Part shown: positions 24,672 to 38,660 of the stretch, one piece after another
Layout of the letters: each line of letters starts with the position of its first letter
Numbering within the stretch: the stretch's first letter is position 1
Source of the DNA: Thereva unica
Lineage: Eukaryota; Arthropoda; Insecta; Diptera; Therevidae
Length of the DNA stretch: 64,000 nucleotides
Reading direction: 5' to 3'
Assembly: GCA_949987705.1 (NCBI GenBank)
Contig: OX465286.1
Span: 6,735,445-6,799,444, forward strand
Position numbers and translations under genes: made by a program
Notes under the pieces: model-generated
Database searches by the model: none
What the model was told of the DNA's origin: nothing
Seen by the model: the letters and a program-made list of their open reading frames with translations, nothing else

Positions 24672-27600
24672 ATGGGGTATCGTTGGAAAGGGCTCGCTCC
24701 CCCGAGCTCAGCGCACTTTATTTGGTCCAGAAATTCCAAGGGGTTCGGGAGTTATCCCCTCTTTTGTGATTTCCCCAAGGGGGGCTGCAGAACGCCCATT
24801 ATCTCGGGAAATACTGGTCAGCCCGGGGTGAAATTGAATTCACAGCCTCCCTGGGGGTCCCCAACAATTTCCCATCCAAAAAAGGGCCACTCCAGAATTT
24901 TCCCAAAACCGGAAAATTTTCAAAGGAGTACCCCTTTGGATATTTTTGGTCGATTTCACGAAAGTGCTGGGATCTTAATGAATGGGGTATCGTTGGAAAG
25001 GGCTCGCTCCCCCGAGTTCAGCGCACTTTATTTGGTCCAGAAATTCCAAGGGGTTCGGGAGTTATCCCCTCTTTTGTGATTTCCCCAAGGGGGGCTGCAG
25101 AACGCCCATTATCTCGGGAAATACTGGTCAGCCCGGGGTGAAATTGAATTCACAGCCTCCCTGGGGGGTCCCCAACAATTTCCCATCCAAAAAAGGGCCA
25201 CTCCAGAATTTTCCCAAAACCGGAAAATTTTCAAAGGGGTACCCCTTTGGATATTTTTGGTCAATTTCACGAAAATGCTGGGATCTTAATGAATGGGGTA
25301 TCGTTGGAAAGGGCTCGCTCCCCCGAGTTCAGCGCACTTTATTTGGTCCAGAAATTCCAAGGGGTTCGGGATTTATCCCCTCTTTTGTGATTTCCCCAAG
25401 GGGGGCTGCAGAACGCCCATTATCTCGGGAAATACTGGTCAGCCCGGGGTGGGATTGAATTCACAGCCTCCCTGGGAGGTCCCTAACAATTTCCCATCCA
25501 AAAAAGGGCCACTCCAGAATTTTCCCAAAACCGGAAAATTTTCAAAGGGGTACCCCTTTGGATATTTTTGGTCGATTTCACGAAAGTGCTGGGATCTTAA
25601 TGAATGGGGTATCGTTGGAAAGGGCTCGCTCCCCCGAATTCAGCGCACTTTATTTGGTCCAGAAATTCCAAGGGGTTCGGGAGTTATCCCCTCTTTTGTG
25701 ATTTCCCCAAGGGGGGCTGCAGAACGCCCATTATCTCGGGAAATACTGGTCAGCCCGGGGTGAAATTGAATTCACAGCCTCCCTGGGGGGTCCCCAACAA
25801 TTTCCCATCCAAAAAAGGGCCACTCCAGAATTTTCCCAAAACCGGAAAATTTTCAAAGGGGTACCCCTTTGGATATTTTTTGTCAATTTAACGAAAGTGC
25901 TGGGATCTTAATGAATGGGGCATCGTTGGAAAGGGCTCGCTCCCCCGAGTTCAGCGCACTTTATTTGGTCCAGAAATTCCAAGGGGTTCGGGAGTTATCC
26001 CCTCTTTTGTGATTTCCCCAAGGGGGGCTGCAGAACGCCCATTATCTCGGGAAATACTGGTCAGCCCGGGGTGAAATTGAATTCACAGCCTCCCTGGGGG
26101 TCCCCAACAATTTCCCATCCAAAAAAGGGCCACTCCAGAATTTTCCCAAAACCGGAAAATTTTCAAAGGGGTACCCCTTTGGATATTTTTGGTCGATTTC
26201 ACGAAAGTGCTGGGATCTTAATGAATGGGGTATCGTTGGAAAGGGCTCGCTCCCCCGAGTTCAGCGCACTTTATTTGGTCCAGAAATTCCAAGGGGTTCG
26301 GGAGTTATCCCCTCTTTTGTGATTTCCCCAAGGGGGGCTGCAGAACGCCCAATATCTCGGGAAATACTGGTCAGCCCGGGGTGGGATTGAATTCACAGCC
26401 TCCCTGGGAGGTCCTTAACAATTTCCCATCCAAAAAAGGGCCACTCCAGAATTTCCCCAAAACCGGAAAATTTTCAAAGGGGTACCCCTTTGGATATTTT
26501 TGGTCGATTTCACGAAAGTGCTGGGATCTTAATGAATGGGGTATCGTTGGAAAGGGCTCGCTCCCCCGAGTTCAGCGCACTTTATTTGGTCCAGAAATTC
26601 CAAGGGGTTCGGGAGTTATCCCCTCTTTTGTGATTTCCCCAAGGGGGGCTGCAGAACGCCCATTATCTCGGGAAATACTGGTCAGCCCGGGGTGGGATTG
26701 AATTCACAGCCTCCCTGGGAGGTCCTTAACAATTTCCCATCCAAAAAAGGGCCACTCCAGAATTTCCCCAAAACCGGAAAATTTTCAAAGGGGTACCCCT
26801 TTGGATATTTTTGGTCGATTTCACGAAAGTGCTGGGATCTTAATGAATGGGGTATCGTTGGAAAGGGCTCGCTCCCCCGAGTTCAGCGCACTTTATTTGG
26901 TCCAGAAATTCCAAGGGGTTCGGGAGTTATCCCCTCTTTTGTGATTTCCCCAAGGGGGGCTGCAGAACGCCCATTATCTCGGGAAATACTGGTCAGCCCG
27001 GGGTGAAATTGAATTCACAGCCTCCTTGGGGGGTCCCCAACAATTTCCCATCCAAAAAAGGGCCACTCCAGAATTTTCCCAAAACCGGAAAATTTTCAAA
27101 GGGGTACCCCTTTGGATATTTTTGGTCGATTTCACGAAAGTGCTGGGATCTTAATGAATGGGGTATCGTTGGAAAGGGCTCGCTCCCCCGAGTTCAGCGC
27201 ACTTTATTTGGTCCAGAAATTCCAAGGGGTTCGGGAGTTATCCCCTCTTTTGTGATTTCCCCAAGGGGGGCTGCAGAACGCCCATTATCTCGGGAAATAC
27301 TGGTCAGCCCGGGGTGGGATTGAATTCACAGCCTCCCTGGGAGGTCCTTAACAATTTCCCATCCAAAAAAGGGCCACTCCAGAATTTCCCCAAAACCGGA
27401 AAATTTTCAAAGGGGTACCCCTTTGGATATTTTTGGTCGATTTCACGAAAGTGCTGGGATCTTAATGAATGGGGTATCGTTGGAAAGGGCTCGCTCCCCC
27501 GAGTTCAGCGCACTTTATTTGGTCCAGAAATTCCAAGGGGTTCGGGAGTTATCCCCTCTTTTGTGATTTCCCCAAGGGGGGCTGCAGAACGCCCATTATC

Positions 27601-30600
27601 TCGGGAAATACTGGTCAGCCCGGGGTGGGATTGAATTCACAGCCTCCCTGGGAGGTCCCTAACAATTTCCCATCTAAAAAAGGGCCACTCCAGAATTTTC
27701 CCAAAACCGGAAAATTTTCAAAGGGGTACCCCTTTGGATATTTTTGGTCAATTTCACGAAAGTGCTGGGATCTTAATGAATGGGGTATCGTTGGAAAGGG
27801 CTCGCTCCCCCGAGTTCAGCGCACTTTATTTGGTCCAGAAATTCCAAGGGGTTCGGGAGTTATCCCCTCTTTTGTGATTTCCCCAAGGGGGGCTGCAGAA
27901 CGCCCATTATCTCGGGAAATACTGGTCAGCCCGGGGTGGGATTGAATTCACAGCCTCCCTGGGAGGTCCCTAACAATTTCCCATCCAAAAAAGGGCCACT
28001 CCAGAATTTTCACAAAACCGGAAAATTTTCAAAGGGGTACCCCTTTGGATATTTTTGGTCAATTTCACGAAAGTGCTGGGATCTTAATGAATGGGGTATC
28101 GTTGGAAAGGGCTCGCTCCCCCGAGTTCAGCGCACTTTATTTGGTCCAGAAATTCCAAGGGGTTCGGGAGTTACCCCCTCTTTTGTGATTTCCCCAAGGG
28201 GGGCTGCAGAACGCCCATTATCTCGGGAAATACTGGTCAGCCCGGGGTGGGATTGAATTCACAGCCTCCCTGGGAGGTCCCTAACAATTTCCCATCCAAA
28301 AAAGGGCCACTCCAGAATTTTCCCAAAACCGGAAAATTTTCAAAGGGGTACCCCTTTGGATATTTTTGGTCGATTTCACGAAAGTGCTGGGATCTTAATG
28401 AATGGGGTATCGTTGGAAAGGGCTCGCTCCCCCGAGTTCAGCGCACTTTATTTGGTCCAGAAATTCCAAGGGGTTCGGGAGTTATCCCCTCTTTTGTGAT
28501 TTCCCCAAGGGGGGCTGCAGAACGCCCATTATCTCGGGAAATACTGGTCAGCCCGGGGTGGGATTGAATTCACAGCCTCCCTGGGAGGTCCCTAACAATT
28601 TCCCATCTAAAAAAGGGCCACTCCAGAATTTTCCCAAAACCGGAAAATTTTCAAAGGGGTACCCCTTTGGATATTTTTGGTCGATTTCACGAAAGTGCTG
28701 GGATCTTAATGAATGGGGTATCGTTGGAAAGGGCTCGCTCCCCCGAGTTCAGCGCACTTTATTTGGTCCAGAAATTCCAAGGGGTTCGGGAGTTATCCCC
28801 TCTTTTGTGATTTCCCCAAGGGGGGCTGCAGAACGCCCATTATCTCGGGAAATACTGGTCAGCCCGGGGTGAAATTGAATTCACAGCCTCCCTGGGGGGT
28901 CCCCAACAATTTCCCATCCAAAAAAGGGCCACTCCAGAATTTTCCCAAAACCGGAAAATTTTCAAAGGGGTACCCCTTTGGATATTTTTGGTCAATTTCA
29001 CGAAAGTGCTGGGATCTTAATGAATGGGGTATCGTTGGAAAGGGCTCGCTCCCCCGAGTTCAGCGCACTTTATTTGGTCCAGAAATTCCAAGGGGTTCGG
29101 GAGTTATCCCCTCTTTTGTGATTTCCCCAAGGGGGGCTGCAGAACGCCCATTATCTCGGGAAATACTGGTCAGCCCGGGGTGAAATTGAATTCACAGCCT
29201 CCCTGGGGGGTCCCCAACAATTTCCCATCCAAAAAAGGGCCACTCCAGAATTTTCCCAAAACCGGAAAATTTTCAAAGGGGTACCCCTTTGGATATTTTT
29301 GGTCGATTTCACGAAAGTGCTGGGATCTTAATGAATGGGGTATCGTTGGAAAGGGCTCGCTCCCCCGAGTTCAGCGCACTTTATTTGGTCCAGAAATTCC
29401 AAGGGGTTCGGGAGTTATCCCCTCTTTTGTGATTTCCCCAAGGGGAGCTGCAGAACGCCCATTATCTCGGGAAATACTGGTCAGCCCGGGGTGAAATTGA
29501 ATTCACAGCCTCCCTGGGGGGTCCCCAACAATTTCCCATCCAAAAAAGGGCCACTCCAGAATTTTCCCAAAACCGGAAAATTTTCAAAGGGGTACCCCTT
29601 TGGATATTTTTGGTCGATTTCACGAAAGTGTTGGGATCCTAATGAATGGGGTATCGTTGGAAAGGGCTCGCTCCCCCGAGTTCAGCGCACTTTATTTGGT
29701 CCAGAAATTCCAAGGGGTTCGGGAGTTATCCCCTCTTTTGTGATTTCCCCAAGGGGGGCTGCAGAACGCCCATTATCTTGGGAAATACTGGTCAGCCCGG
29801 GGTGGGATTGAATTCACAGCCTCCCTGGGAGGTCCCTAACAATTTCCCATCCAAAAAAGGGCCACTCCAGAATTTTCCCAAAACCGGAAAATTTTCAAAG
29901 GGGTACCCCTTTGGATATTTTTGGTCGATTTCACGAAAGTGCTGGGATCTTAATGAATGGGGTATCGTTGGAAAGGGCTCGCTCCCCCGAGTTCAGCGCA
30001 CTTTATTTGGTCCAGAAATTCCAAGGGGTTCGGGAGTTATCCCCTCTTTTGTGATTTCCCCAAGGGGGGCTGCAGAACGCCCATTATCTCGGGAAATACT
30101 GGTCAGCCCGGGGTGGGATTGAATTCACAGCCTCCCTGGGAGGTCCCTAACAATTTCCCATCTAAAAAAGGGCCACTCCAGAATTTTCCCAAAACCGGAA
30201 AATTTTCAAAGGGGTACCCCTTTGGATATTTTTGGTCGATTTCACGAAAGTGCTGGGATCTTAATGAATGGGGTATCGTTGGAAAGGGCTCGCTCCCCCG
30301 AGTTCAGCGCACTTTATTTGGTCCAGAAATTCCAAGGGGTTCGGGAGTTATCCCCTCTTTTGTGATTTCCCCAAGGGGGGCTGCAGAACGCCCATTATCT
30401 CGGGAAATACTGGTCAGCCCGGGGTGAAATTGAATTCACAGCCTCCCTGGGGGGTCCCCAACAATTTCCCATCCAAAAAAGGGCCACTCCAGAATTTTCC
30501 CAAAACCGGAAAATTTTCAAAGGGGTACCCCTTTGGATATTTTTGGTCAATTTCACGAAAGTGCTGGGATCTTAATGAATGGGGTATCGTTGGAAAGGGC

Positions 30601-30889
30601 TCGCTCCCCCGAGTTCAGCGCACTTTATTTGGTCCAGAAATTCCAAGGGGTTCGGGAGTTATCCCCTCTTTTGTGATTTCCCCAAGGGGGGCTGCAGAAC
30701 GCCCATTATCTCGGGAAATACTGGTCAGCCCGGGGTGAAATTGAATTCACAGCCTCCCTGGGGGGTCCCCAACAATTTCCCATCCAAAAAAGGGCCACTC
30801 CAGAATTTTCCCAAAACCGGAAAATTTTCAAAGGGGTACCCCTTTGGATATTTTTGGTCGATTTCACGAAAGTGTTGGGATCCTAATGA
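24672..30889. repeat. Twenty-monomer block, copy 1 (6218 bp)
   Basis: Twenty units, two of them 310 bp. Rare variants in order: T36 to C making GAGCTC (near 24707), G80 to T (25372), CATCG at the start of unit 25915, T129 to A (26352), TCCTTAAC in units 26225, 26536 and 27158, CCTCCTTGG (near 27022), TTTCACAAAA (near 28010), GTTACCCCC (near 28174), GGGGAGCTG (near 29446), and GTGTTGGGATCC ending units 29335 and 30579. All of these recur in the next block in the same order. Unit 25604 (A at 35; TTTTTTGTCAATTTAACG) has no partner in copy 2. Confidence 0.92.
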
Positions 30890-33800
30890 ATGGGGTATCG
30901 TTGGAAAGGGCTCGCTCCCCCGAGCTCAGCGCACTTTATTTGGTCCAGAAATTCCAAGGGGTTCGGGAGTTATCCCCTCTTTTGTGATTTCCCCAAGGGG
31001 GGCTGCAGAACGCCCATTATCTCGGGAAATACTGGTCAGCCCGGGGTGAAATTGAATTCACAGCCTCCCTGGGGGTCCCCAACAATTTCCCATCCAAAAA
31101 AGGGCCACTCCAGAATTTTCCCAAAACCGGAAAATTTTCAAAGGGGTACCCCTTTGGATATTTTTGGTCGATTTCACGAAAGTGCTGGGATCTTAATGAA
31201 TGGGGTATCGTTGGAAAGGGCTCGCTCCCCCGAGTTCAGCGCACTTTATTTGGTCCAGAAATTCCAAGGGGTTCGGGAGTTATCCCCTCTTTTGTGATTT
31301 CCCCAAGGGGGGCTGCAGAACGCCCATTATCTCGGGAAATACTGGTCAGCCCGGGGTGAAATTGAATTCACAGCCTCCCTGGGGGGTCCCCAACAATTTC
31401 CCATCCAAAAAAGGGCCACTCCAGAATTTTCCCAAAACCGGAAAATTTTCAAAGGGGTACCCCTTTGGATATTTTTGGTCAATTTCACGAAAATGCTGGG
31501 ATCTTAATGAATGGGGTATCGTTGGAAAGGGCTCGCTCCCCCGAGTTCAGCGCACTTTATTTGGTCCAGAAATTCCAAGGGGTTCGGGATTTATCCCCTC
31601 TTTTGTGATTTCCCCAAGGGGGGCTGCAGAACGCCCATTATCTCGGGAAATACTGGTCAGCCCGGGGTGGGATTGAATTCACAGCCTCCCTGGGAGGTCC
31701 CTAACAATTTCCCATCCAAAAAAGGGCCACTCCAGAATTTTCCCAAAACCGGAAAATTTTCAAAGGGGTACCCCTTTGGATATTTTTGGTCGATTTCACG
31801 AAAGTGCTGGGATCTTAATGAATGGGGCATCGTTGGAAAGGGCTCGCTCCCCCGAGTTCAGCGCACTTTATTTGGTCCAGAAATTCCAAGGGGTTCGGGA
31901 GTTATCCCCTCTTTTGTGATTTCCCCAAGGGGGGCTGCAGAACGCCCATTATCTCGGGAAATACTGGTCAGCCCGGGGTGAAATTGAATTCACAGCCTCC
32001 CTGGGGGTCCCCAACAATTTCCCATCCAAAAAAGGGCCACTCCAGAATTTTCCCAAAACCGGAAAATTTTCAAAGGGGTACCCCTTTGGATATTTTTGGT
32101 CGATTTCACGAAAGTGCTGGGATCTTAATGAATGGGGTATCGTTGGAAAGGGCTCGCTCCCCCGAGTTCAGCGCACTTTATTTGGTCCAGAAATTCCAAG
32201 GGGTTCGGGAGTTATCCCCTCTTTTGTGATTTCCCCAAGGGGGGCTGCAGAACGCCCAATATCTCGGGAAATACTGGTCAGCCCGGGGTGGGATTGAATT
32301 CACAGCCTCCCTGGGAGGTCCTTAACAATTTCCCATCCAAAAAAGGGCCACTCCAGAATTTCCCCAAAACCGGAAAATTTTCAAAGGGGTACCCCTTTGG
32401 ATATTTTTGGTCGATTTCACGAAAGTGCTGGGATCTTAATGAATGGGGTATCGTTGGAAAGGGCTCGCTCCCCCGAGTTCAGCGCACTTTATTTGGTCCA
32501 GAAATTCCAAGGGGTTCGGGAGTTATCCCCTCTTTTGTGATTTCCCCAAGGGGGGCTGCAGAACGCCCATTATCTCGGGAAATACTGGTCAGCCCGGGGT
32601 GGGATTGAATTCACAGCCTCCCTGGGAGGTCCTTAACAATTTCCCATCCAAAAAAGGGCCACTCCAGAATTTCCCCAAAACCGGAAAATTTTCAAAGGGG
32701 TACCCCTTTGGATATTTTTGGTCGATTTCACGAAAGTGCTGGGATCTTAATGAATGGGGTATCGTTGGAAAGGGCTCGCTCCCCCGAGTTCAGCGCACTT
32801 TATTTGGTCCAGAAATTCCAAGGGGTTCGGGAGTTATCCCCTCTTTTGTGATTTCCCCAAGGGGGGCTGCAGAACGCCCATTATCTCGGGAAATACTGGT
32901 CAGCCCGGGGTGAAATTGAATTCACAGCCTCCTTGGGGGGTCCCCAACAATTTCCCATCCAAAAAAGGGCCACTCCAGAATTTTCCCAAAACCGGAAAAT
33001 TTTCAAAGGGGTACCCCTTTGGATATTTTTGGTCGATTTCACGAAAGTGCTGGGATCTTAATGAATGGGGTATCGTTGGAAAGGGCTCGCTCCCCCGAGT
33101 TCAGCGCACTTTATTTGGTCCAGAAATTCCAAGGGGTTCGGGAGTTATCCCCTCTTTTGTGATTTCCCCAAGGGGGGCTGCAGAACGCCCATTATCTCGG
33201 GAAATACTGGTCAGCCCGGGGTGGGATTGAATTCACAGCCTCCCTGGGAGGTCCTTAACAATTTCCCATCCAAAAAAGGGCCACTCCAGAATTTCCCCAA
33301 AACCGGAAAATTTTCAAAGGGGTACCCCTTTGGATATTTTTGGTCGATTTCACGAAAGTGCTGGGATCTTAATGAATGGGGTATCGTTGGAAAGGGCTCG
33401 CTCCCCCGAGTTCAGCGCACTTTATTTGGTCCAGAAATTCCAAGGGGTTCGGGAGTTATCCCCTCTTTTGTGATTTCCCCAAGGGGGGCTGCAGAACGCC
33501 CATTATCTCGGGAAATACTGGTCAGCCCGGGGTGGGATTGAATTCACAGCCTCCCTGGGAGGTCCCTAACAATTTCCCATCTAAAAAAGGGCCACTCCAG
33601 AATTTTCCCAAAACCGGAAAATTTTCAAAGGGGTACCCCTTTGGATATTTTTGGTCAATTTCACGAAAGTGCTGGGATCTTAATGAATGGGGTATCGTTG
33701 GAAAGGGCTCGCTCCCCCGAGTTCAGCGCACTTTATTTGGTCCAGAAATTCCAAGGGGTTCGGGAGTTATCCCCTCTTTTGTGATTTCCCCAAGGGGGGC

Positions 33801-36794
33801 TGCAGAACGCCCATTATCTCGGGAAATACTGGTCAGCCCGGGGTGGGATTGAATTCACAGCCTCCCTGGGAGGTCCCTAACAATTTCCCATCCAAAAAAG
33901 GGCCACTCCAGAATTTTCACAAAACCGGAAAATTTTCAAAGGGGTACCCCTTTGGATATTTTTGGTCAATTTCACGAAAGTGCTGGGATCTTAATGAATG
34001 GGGTATCGTTGGAAAGGGCTCGCTCCCCCGAGTTCAGCGCACTTTATTTGGTCCAGAAATTCCAAGGGGTTCGGGAGTTACCCCCTCTTTTGTGATTTCC
34101 CCAAGGGGGGCTGCAGAACGCCCATTATCTCGGGAAATACTGGTCAGCCCGGGGTGGGATTGAATTCACAGCCTCCCTGGGAGGTCCCTAACAATTTCCC
34201 ATCCAAAAAAGGGCCACTCCAGAATTTTCCCAAAACCGGAAAATTTTCAAAGGGGTACCCCTTTGGATATTTTTGGTCGATTTCACGAAAGTGCTGGGAT
34301 CTTAATGAATGGGGTATCGTTGGAAAGGGCTCGCTCCCCCGAGTTCAGCGCACTTTATTTGGTCCAGAAATTCCAAGGGGTTCGGGAGTTATCCCCTCTT
34401 TTGTGATTTCCCCAAGGGGGGCTGCAGAACGCCCATTATCTCGGGAAATACTGGTCAGCCCGGGGTGGGATTGAATTCACAGCCTCCCTGGGAGGTCCCT
34501 AACAATTTCCCATCAAAAAAGGGCCACTCCAGAATTTTCCCAAAACCGGAAAATTTTCAAAGGGGTACCCCTTTGGATATTTTTGGTCGATTTCACGAAA
34601 GTGCTGGGATCTTAATGAATGGGGTATCGTTGGAAAGGGCTCGCTCCCCCGAGTTCAGCGCACTTTATTTGGTCCAGAAATTCCAAGGGGTTCGGGAGTT
34701 ATCCCCTCTTTTGTGATTTCCCCAAGGGGGGCTGCAGAACGCCCATTATCTCGGGAAATACTGGTCAGCCCGGGGTGAAATTGAATTCACAGCCTCCCTG
34801 GGGGGTCCCCAACAATTTCCCATCCAAAAAAGGGCCACTCCAGAATTTTCCCAAAACCGGAAATTTTCAAAGGGGTACCCCTTTGGATATTTTTGGTCAA
34901 TTTCACGAAAGTGCTGGGATCTTAATGAATGGGGTATCGTTGGAAAGGGCTCGCTCCCCCGAGTTCAGCGCACTTTATTTGGTCCAGAAATTCCAAGGGG
35001 TTCGGGAGTTATCCCCTCTTTTGTGATTTCCCCAAGGGGGGCTGCAGAACGCCCATTATCTCGGGAAATACTGGTCAGCCCGGGGTGAAATTGAATTCAC
35101 AGCCTCCCTGGGGGGTCCCCAACAATTTCCCATCCAAAAAAGGGCCACTCCAGAATTTTCCCAAAACCGGAAAATTTTCAAAGGGGTACCCCTTTGGATA
35201 TTTTTGGTCGATTTCACGAAAGTGCTGGGATCTTAATGAATGGGGTATCGTTGGAAAGGGCTCGCTCCCCCGAGTTCAGCGCACTTTATTTGGTCCAGAA
35301 ATTCCAAGGGGTTCGGGAGTTATCCCCTCTTTTGTGATTTCCCCAAGGGGAGCTGCAGAACGCCCATTATCTCGGGAAATACTGGTCAGCCCGGGGTGAA
35401 ATTGAATTCACAGCCTCCCTGGGGGGTCCCCAACAATTTCCCATCCAAAAAAGGGCCACTCCAGAATTTTCCCAAAACCGGAAAATTTTCAAAGGGGTAC
35501 CCCTTTGGATATTTTTGGTCGATTTCACGAAAGTGTTGGGATCCTAATGAATGGGGTATCGTTGGAAAGGGCTCGCTCCCCCGAGTTCAGCGCACTTTAT
35601 TTGGTCCAGAAATTCCAAGGGGTTCGGGAGTTATCCCCTCTTTTGTGATTTCCCCAAGGGGGGCTGCAGAACGCCCATTATCTTGGGAAATACTGGTCAG
35701 CCCGGGGTGGGATTGAATTCACAGCCTCCCTGGGAGGTCCCTAACAATTTCCCATCCAAAAAAGGGCCACTCCAGAATTTTCCCAAAACCGGAAAATTTT
35801 CAAAGGGGTACCCCTTTGGATATTTTTGGTCGATTTCACGAAAGTGCTGGGATCTTAATGAATGGGGTATCGTTGGAAAGGGCTCGCTCCCCCGAGTTCA
35901 GCGCACTTTATTTGGTCCAGAAATTCCAAGGGGTTCGGGAGTTATCCCCTCTTTTGTGATTTCCCCAAGGGGGGCTGCAGAACGCCCATTATCTCGGGAA
36001 ATACTGGTCAGCCCGGGGTGGGATTGAATTCACAGCCTCCCTGGGAGGTCCCTAACAATTTCCCATCTAAAAAAGGGCCACTCCAGAATTTTCCCAAAAC
36101 CGGAAAATTTTCAAAGGGGTACCCCTTTGGATATTTTTGGTCGATTTCACGAAAGTGCTGGGATCTTAATGAATGGGGTATCGTTGGAAAGGGCTCGCTC
36201 CCCCGAGTTCAGCGCACTTTATTTGGTCCAGAAATTCCAAGGGGTTCGGGAGTTATCCCCTCTTTTGTGATTTCCCCAAGGGGGGCTGCAGAACGCCCAT
36301 TATCTCGGGAAATACTGGTCAGCCCGGGGTGAAATTGAATTCACAGCCTCCCTGGGGGGTCCCCAACAATTTCCCATCCAAAAAAGGGCCACTCCAGAAT
36401 TTTCCCAAAACCGGAAAATTTTCAAAGGGGTACCCCTTTGGATATTTTTGGTCAATTTCACGAAAGTGCTGGGATCTTAATGAATGGGGTATCGTTGGAA
36501 AGGGCTCGCTCCCCCGAGTTCAGCGCACTTTATTTGGTCCAGAAATTCCAAGGGGTTCGGGAGTTATCCCCTCTTTTGTGATTTCCCCAAGGGGGGCTGC
36601 AGAACGCCCATTATCTCGGGAAATACTGGTCAGCCCGGGGTGAAATTGAATTCACAGCCTCCCTGGGGGGTCCCCAACAATTTCCCATCCAAAAAAGGGC
36701 CACTCCAGAATTTTCCCAAAACCGGAAAATTTTCAAAGGGGTACCCCTTTGGATATTTTTGGTCGATTTCACGAAAGTGTTGGGATCCTAATGA
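30890..36794. repeat. Twenty-monomer block, copy 2 (19 units, 5905 bp)
   Basis: The first three landmark units match copy 1 at an offset of 6218 bp (25372 matches 31590). After unit 31511 the offset falls to 5907 bp (26352 matches 32259), because exactly one monomer, the equivalent of 25604-25914, is absent. It falls by one more base at each of two one-base deletions, in units 34309 (CATCAAAAAAGGG) and 34619 (CCGGAAATTTTC). Differences between copies are otherwise few, so the duplication is recent compared with divergence between unrelated units. Confidence 0.92.
34929..35861. repeat. Three-unit segment echoed eight monomers downstream (source side)
   Basis: Units 34929, 35240 and 35551 match 37417, 37728 and 38039 at an offset of 2488 bp (8 x 311), including GGGGAGCTG, GTGTTGGGATCC and TCTTGGGAAAT. 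The direction of copying is not known; source is used only for position. Confidence 0.75.
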
Positions 36795-37416
36795 ATGGGG
36801 TATCGTTGGAAAGGGCTCGCTCCCCCGAGTTCAGCGCACTTTATTTGGTCCAGAAATTCCAAGGGGTTCGGGAGTTATCCCCTCTTTTGTGATTTCCCCA
36901 AGGGGGGCTGCAGAACGCCCATTATCTCGGGAAATACTGGTCAGCCCGGGGTGAAATTGAATTCACAGCCTCCCTGGGGGGTCCCCAACAATTTCCCATC
37001 CAAAAAAGGGCCACTCCAGAATTTTCCCAAAACCGGAAAATTTTCAAAGGGGTACCCCTTTGGATATTTTTGGTCAATTTCACGAAAGTGCTGGGATCTT
37101 AATGAATGGGGTATCGTTGGAAAGGGCTCGCTCCCCCGAGTTCAGCGCACTTTATTTGGTCCAGAAATTCCAAGGGGTTCGGGAGTTATCCCCTCTTTTG
37201 TGATTTCCCCAAGGGGGGCTGCAGAACGCCCATTATCTCGGGAAATACTGGTCAGCCCGGGGTGAAATTGAATTCACAGCCTCCCTGGGGGGTCCCCAAC
37301 AATTTCCCATCCAAAAAAGAGCCACTCCAGAATTTTCCCAAAACCGGAAAATTTTCAAAGGGGTACCCCTTTGGATATTTTTGGTCGATTTCACGAAAGT
37401 GCTGGGATCTTAATGA

Positions 37417-38349
37417 ATGGGGTATCGTTGGAAAGGGCTCGCTCCCCCGAGTTCAGCGCACTTTATTTGGTCCAGAAATTCCAAGGGGTTCGGGAGTTAT
37501 CCCCTCTTTTGTGATTTCCCCAAGGGGGGCTGCAGAACGCCCATTATCTCGGGAAATACTGGTCAGCCCGGGGTGAAATTGAATTCACAGCCTCCCTGGG
37601 GGGTCCCCAACAATTTCCCATCCAAAAAAGGGCCACTCCAGAATTTTCCCAAAACCGGAAAATTTTCAAAGGGGTACCCCTTTGGATATTTTTGGTCGAT
37701 TTCACGAAAGTGCTGGGATCTTAATGAATGGGGTATCGTTGGAAAGGGCTCGCTCCCCCGAGTTCAGCGCACTTTATTTGGTCCAGAAATTCCAAGGGGT
37801 TCGGGAGTTATCCCCTCTTTTGTGATTTCCCCAAGGGGAGCTGCAGAACGCCCATTATCTCGGGAAATACTGGTCAGCCCGGGGTGAAATTGAATTCACA
37901 GCCTCCCTGGGGGGTCCCCAACAATTTCCCATCCAAAAAAGGGCCACTCCAGAATTTTCCCAAAACCGGAAAATTTTCAAAGGGGTACCCCTTTGGATAT
38001 TTTTGGTCGATTTCACGAAAGTGTTGGGATCCTAATGAATGGGGTATCGTTGGAAAGGGCTCGCTCCCCCGAGTTCAGCGCACTTTATTTGGTCCAGAAA
38101 TTCCAAGGGGTTCGGGAGTTATCCCCTCTTTTGTGATTTCCCCAAGGGGGGCTGCAGAACGCCCATTATCTTGGGAAATACTGGTCAGCCCGGGGTGGGA
38201 TTGAATTCACAGCCTCCCTGGGAGGTCCCTAACAATTTCCCATCCAAAAAAGGGCCACTCCAGAATTTTCCCAAAACCGGAAAATTTTCAAAGGGGTACC
38301 CCTTTGGATATTTTTGGTCGATTTCACGAAAGTGCTGGGATCTTAATGA
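37417..38349. repeat. Three-unit segment echoing 34929-35861
   Basis: Carries the same rare marks in the same order. The third unit adds ATCACCTC (A at 38435), which then spreads in the dimer duplication that follows. Confidence 0.75.
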
Positions 38350-38660
38350 ATGGGGTATCGTTGGAAAGGGCTCGCTCCCCCGAGTTCAGCGCACTTTATT
38401 TGGTCCAGAAATTCCAAGGGGTTCGGGAGTTATCACCTCTTTTGTGATTTCCCCAAGGGGGGCTGCAGAACGCCCATTATCTCGGGAAATACTGGTCAGC
38501 CCGGGGTGAAATTGAATTCACAGCCTCCCTGGGGGGTCCCCAACAATTTCCCATCCAAAAAAGAGCCACTCCAGAATTTTCCCAAAACCGGAAAATTTTC
38601 AAAGGGGTACCCCTTTGGATATTTTTGGTCGATTTCACGAAAGTGTTGGGATCCTAATGA
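38039..38660. repeat. Dimer duplication, copy 1 (622 bp)
   Basis: Two units, A then B. ATCACCTC (A at 38435, in the second unit) and TCTTGGGAAAT in the first unit are the shared marks. The second unit also has AAAGAGCC and ends with GTGTTGGGATCC. Confidence 0.88.
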
